Origin: Lutraria lutraria
Lineage: Eukaryota; Mollusca; Bivalvia; Venerida; Mactridae
Length of the DNA stretch: 64,000 nucleotides
Reading direction: 5' to 3'
Assembly: GCA_964023205.1 (NCBI GenBank)
Contig: OZ026851.1
Span: 15,169,637 to 15,233,636 of the forward strand
Position 1 is the first letter of the stretch. Each line of letters starts with the position of its first letter. The position numbers and the translations under genes were made by a program. This document shows positions 60,663 to 64,000 of this stretch, in pieces. Below the pieces are notes generated by a model that did no database searches, was not told the origin of the DNA, and saw only the letters and a program-made list of their open reading frames with translations.

Positions 60663-63600
60663 TTAATTATTTTTTTGTAATACACTCATCTTTTTATATG
60701 TTGTGATTATACAATTGCTGATTGAACAAATTTTGAGATTAAGGCACACTTAATGCTTACATCAATGCTTTTGTTTTCCATATGCTCCTACATTATTAAC
60801 TAACTTTTCCTGTACATGTATTTTACTTGAATGTGTTGTTAAATAGATTAAAGATACTGATAATAACAAATAACATGCCATTGTTAAATATCTGCCTAAA
60901 TTTAAACTGTTGGTTGTTATGATAAAAAACACACTTTGTAGAAGGTTGTACAATTATATTTTAGTCTTCTTTCCAATAAAGTTTATGTATATTTACTTGC
61001 AGAGTGCAGATATCTAGAAATACATTGATATCATTTTTTTCTACTTTTTCAAATGCATTGAATTTATTCTAGGAATTTAAAAGAAAGTATCTGCATTTCT
61101 TTTGCAATTTGGTATATCATTTACAAAACGATTTTGTTGTTTTTCCCTTATTAAGTGCATTGTCATTCTATTCAGCTGTCTGCCCTACTGACTTGGACAA
61201 ACTGTAATGGTAAACATGCCATTATACTGATGATTACTGCATCTCTTAGCCTTCTAGTGACAAGTGTTCAACTTGATCACAAAACGTACATCATGATCAT
61301 CCTTCACTAAATGGAGTTTACCAAAACTTTTCCTGTTTCTGTTCAAGATGGTAAAAAGTGGATAATACTCCTATGAAGATGAATGCTACTATCTTAATGA
61401 AAGGCTGTTTATTCAAACCTGTTCAGTGAATAGTGAATACTAGTACATTATACATGTAATTATAAAGTATGAATGGTTATGTCTAAATTGAAAAGTAAAT
61501 CACTATTAGGTGGTTAGTCAGTAAACAGTGATTACATGTGTTAAGTATGGATGGTACAGTAAAAATTAAAAAGGCTAGAAACACTGCTTTAAAAGCTTTC
61601 CGTCAGTCATTGAAGTACCAGTGATAACTACTGTCTTAAAAGATGCTTCACTGTTTCAAGGTGACTGCAACTTTCAACAGCAACCCCAACTTCAGCACTT
61701 TCAGTGCTTTGATTTTTCCCTCTTCAAAAGTTTCCGTTTTTTTATGGTGCATCGGAAATCAGAAATAGCACGGTATTTTTTTAATAATTTCCGTTTATGA
61801 CTACATTCGATAATTACACTTGTTCATAATTACGGCGAAAATAACTAAATGTAATCCAAGGGAGGTAATAGAAATAAATTATGTGATTTATGTGATATGC
61901 GTGATTACCTCCCTGTATCTCACTTATGAACATGTAGTCTGGTTACCGGACGTGCTCCATAATTATAACATCGTGTAAGGGGAAGGAACTCCAGACTAAT
62001 GAACATGTTGCAGTGCACCAACGAATGCTTGTACACACAAGTCAACGGGCACCAGTTTAAGAATACTATTGCAGACATAATGAAAATTTCAATTTATTTT
62101 TTAAGATAGCGATGCGACAGCATCCTTTCTGAAAATATATTTAAACATTAATTAGCCTTATCTTTTCATCAAGAATACAATGTACTTAGAAAATGAAATT
62201 GAGATTTAAGCTCAGAGATTCTTCTTGAGTTTATTACCTCGGGGCCTGGACTGACTTCGGATGTACCTGGTAAGCCGACAATGGAATTGGTCAAAATATC
62301 CAGTCTGTATGACTAAAACACTCTTGTCTAGATGTTTTTCTTCTTTACATTCTACTGTTTGTTTTGTACAAAAACTACAGAACTCTGACTCAGGGACACC
62401 TTGAGCAATGAACATGACAGACACTGAGTCATCGATAGACATTCTATTTTAAGAACTTAGTACTTAGTTCAGTGCAATAAAATATTCCTTAAAACTCTAG
62501 TTTTGTCTTTGCTGTGTTTCCATGAATTAGATTCTTGGTATTGTTCAGAAAGTAAACAATGAGAATGGTGCGTGTCAAATTTGATCCTCGGACACTTCAA
62601 GCCATGAATATATAGAATAAACCAAACTAATTTGTCCACAGGTAAGTACAAATCGACATTTTCTTGATTGCAAGTGCTTCAATAATTCAATACTTGTTAA
62701 AACTATACCCAATAATTTTTTTTAAAATGCAACAAAAACCAGTTGTGACTTAAACACCATGAAACATTTAGACATATAATTGTTATCTTAGTTTATCAAC
62801 ATAAAATAAAGTTTTTTTAAGTTCATGGGCGTTTTTGTACTGTTAAGTTATATGAAGGTGTGATACAGTTATACCTTATAAGGTATTGTATAGATTGCGT
62901 TAATCCCCGGGGCACAAATATTACTACATGGACGAAAATTAAAGTATGCTTTTAGTATATAGCTATTAAATTGTTCAGTATTTTGTTACTCAAATAAAAA
63001 GGCACTCAGTATAATTTACCATCAATCAGCCCATGAAAATACATTACAATAAATACGTGCACGTGATGTACATGTGAAAGTTCGAAGACAATTGACAGAG
63101 TGTGACTTTTGCAACACAGTGTTAATCATAAGATCATATTAAGATGCATCCATACAATATTTCCCATGACTATACCTTCAGACAACATAATTTGGACAAA
63201 TGAGATGGGATTTGTTCAAATGGGTCAAGGATGGACCTTTTCACTCACGCGCCAGAATGGACCGTTTCAATAATTCGATTAAAATAAACCAAAATACCAA
63301 CACAGAGACATACATGTGCATGTGTATCCACTCACGGCCGGTTAAGTGAAAAACACCAATTATATACCTCGGTTATGTGACGGAATCCAGGATGGACCTT
63401 TGAAAAAAAACTGAAACATCTTTCGGGCTCAAACGGGCTTATCAACAAGAAATCTTACTGCACCATTATGAATTTGAAGCATGTAGTTGCTTGACGCAAA
63501 ACTTAGATTTTTTCAAAGATTTACATTTAAAAGTGAAAAATAACATTACGTGGTATCCTACCATTGTCCATGGAGATCGGTTCTTGATACAACTTTGTAT
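60663..63600. other. AT-rich intergenic DNA, no gene seen
   Basis: 62150-62250 is related to 45190-45300. Other short open frames lack domain signals. Confidence 0.45.
62008..62059. mobile_element. AACTGGTTCCCGTT MITE, partial copy
   Basis: TTGCAGTGCACCAACGAATG then GTCAACGGGCACCAGTTT. Confidence 0.65.
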
Positions 63601-63671
63601 GATGGCGTAAAGGGGACATAGGAAATATTTTATTATATATGAAATATTTCCTATGTCCCCTTTAAGCCATC
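63601..63671. repeat. Near-perfect 30-bp-stem hairpin
   Basis: GATGGCGTAAAGGGGACATA plus GGAAATATTT on one arm; the other arm is its inverse with one mismatch (CGTA versus CTTA), around an 11-base AT loop. Likely a foldback MITE. Confidence 0.85.
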
Positions 63672-64000
63672 GTAACTTCGTGATATGTAACTAAAATTAA
63701 GTTTTTTAGTCAGTTAATAGTTACTTACTGACAACAGCCCTTACACATAACTGTCAACTTGTCACGATGTGTCAGGATGAAGGTCAAGTTCACACAGGAC
63801 GGTCTGCCTTTTCCTTTTCAGAAAACTGGAGCTTCGTTGTTCTTAAAACCCCTTTAGCGACTTTCTGTTTATGATTTCTACATTTTAAGAACATTCCAAA
63901 CTGTCACTATAAAGATCCCTGTTCGACACACCTCTACAGCCTCCTAGAGCGAGGTCTAGAAAAGATTGGGTCGTGCTGGATCCGGATGTGACGGCCCCAT
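63672..64000. other. Right edge, no gene seen
   Basis: Unique-looking sequence, somewhat less AT-rich after 63750; no supported feature. Confidence 0.4.

Overview
The window is animal nuclear DNA: AT-rich, intron-rich and crowded with interspersed repeats and minisatellites. Several repeat families (the 'GGTCACTGTGACC' repeat at the left end, the 'AAGAGGGCCATGATGGCCC' element, and a repeat that reads 'GGCCATGATCCAGAAATGC') look like families I know from molluscs, especially bivalves. With the Wnt gene structure this points to a bivalve or related mollusc. Species is not determinable by eye, and all identity statements are visual estimates.

Two protein-coding genes are supported. (1) On the minus strand, five exons between 16132 and 1208 join in consistent phase into a 453-residue N-terminal part of an adaptor-GTPase: SH3-like, SH2, SH3, SH2, a helical linker, then the P-loop start of a Roc/Ras-like GTPase. 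The gene runs off the left edge. I do not know a described protein with this order, and it is the most interesting item here. Its 10.7-kb fourth intron lies exactly between the adaptor part and the GTPase and is filled with nested mobile elements and three back-to-back satellites. (2) On the plus strand, five exons between 35484 and 54193 give a complete 499-residue Wnt ligand that I recognise as Wnt10. It has an unusual 155-residue stretch ahead of its hydrophobic signal segment.

Layout. 1-1207: mollusc repeat, two MITE copies. 1208-16132: adaptor-GTPase gene with a hAT-like element (1998-5334), satellites (5.55-7.93 kb), a broken mariner (8539-10290) inside an older inverted-terminal element, a TTAA-flanked MITE (11522-12038), foldback elements and a SINE. 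16.4-18.4 kb: three more terminal-inverted-repeat elements. 18.4-34.6 kb: gene-poor, with a tRNA-like sequence, a 42-bp minisatellite, CAA-rich and 39-bp tandem repeats. 34.67-54.2 kb: Wnt10 with a candidate TATA box. 54.2-64 kb: no gene seen; small MITEs, a tRNA-derived repeat, the second (inverted) copy of the large GGGCC element and a near-perfect hairpin.

The two genes are divergently arranged and about 18 kb apart. Nothing in the sequence shows that they work together.
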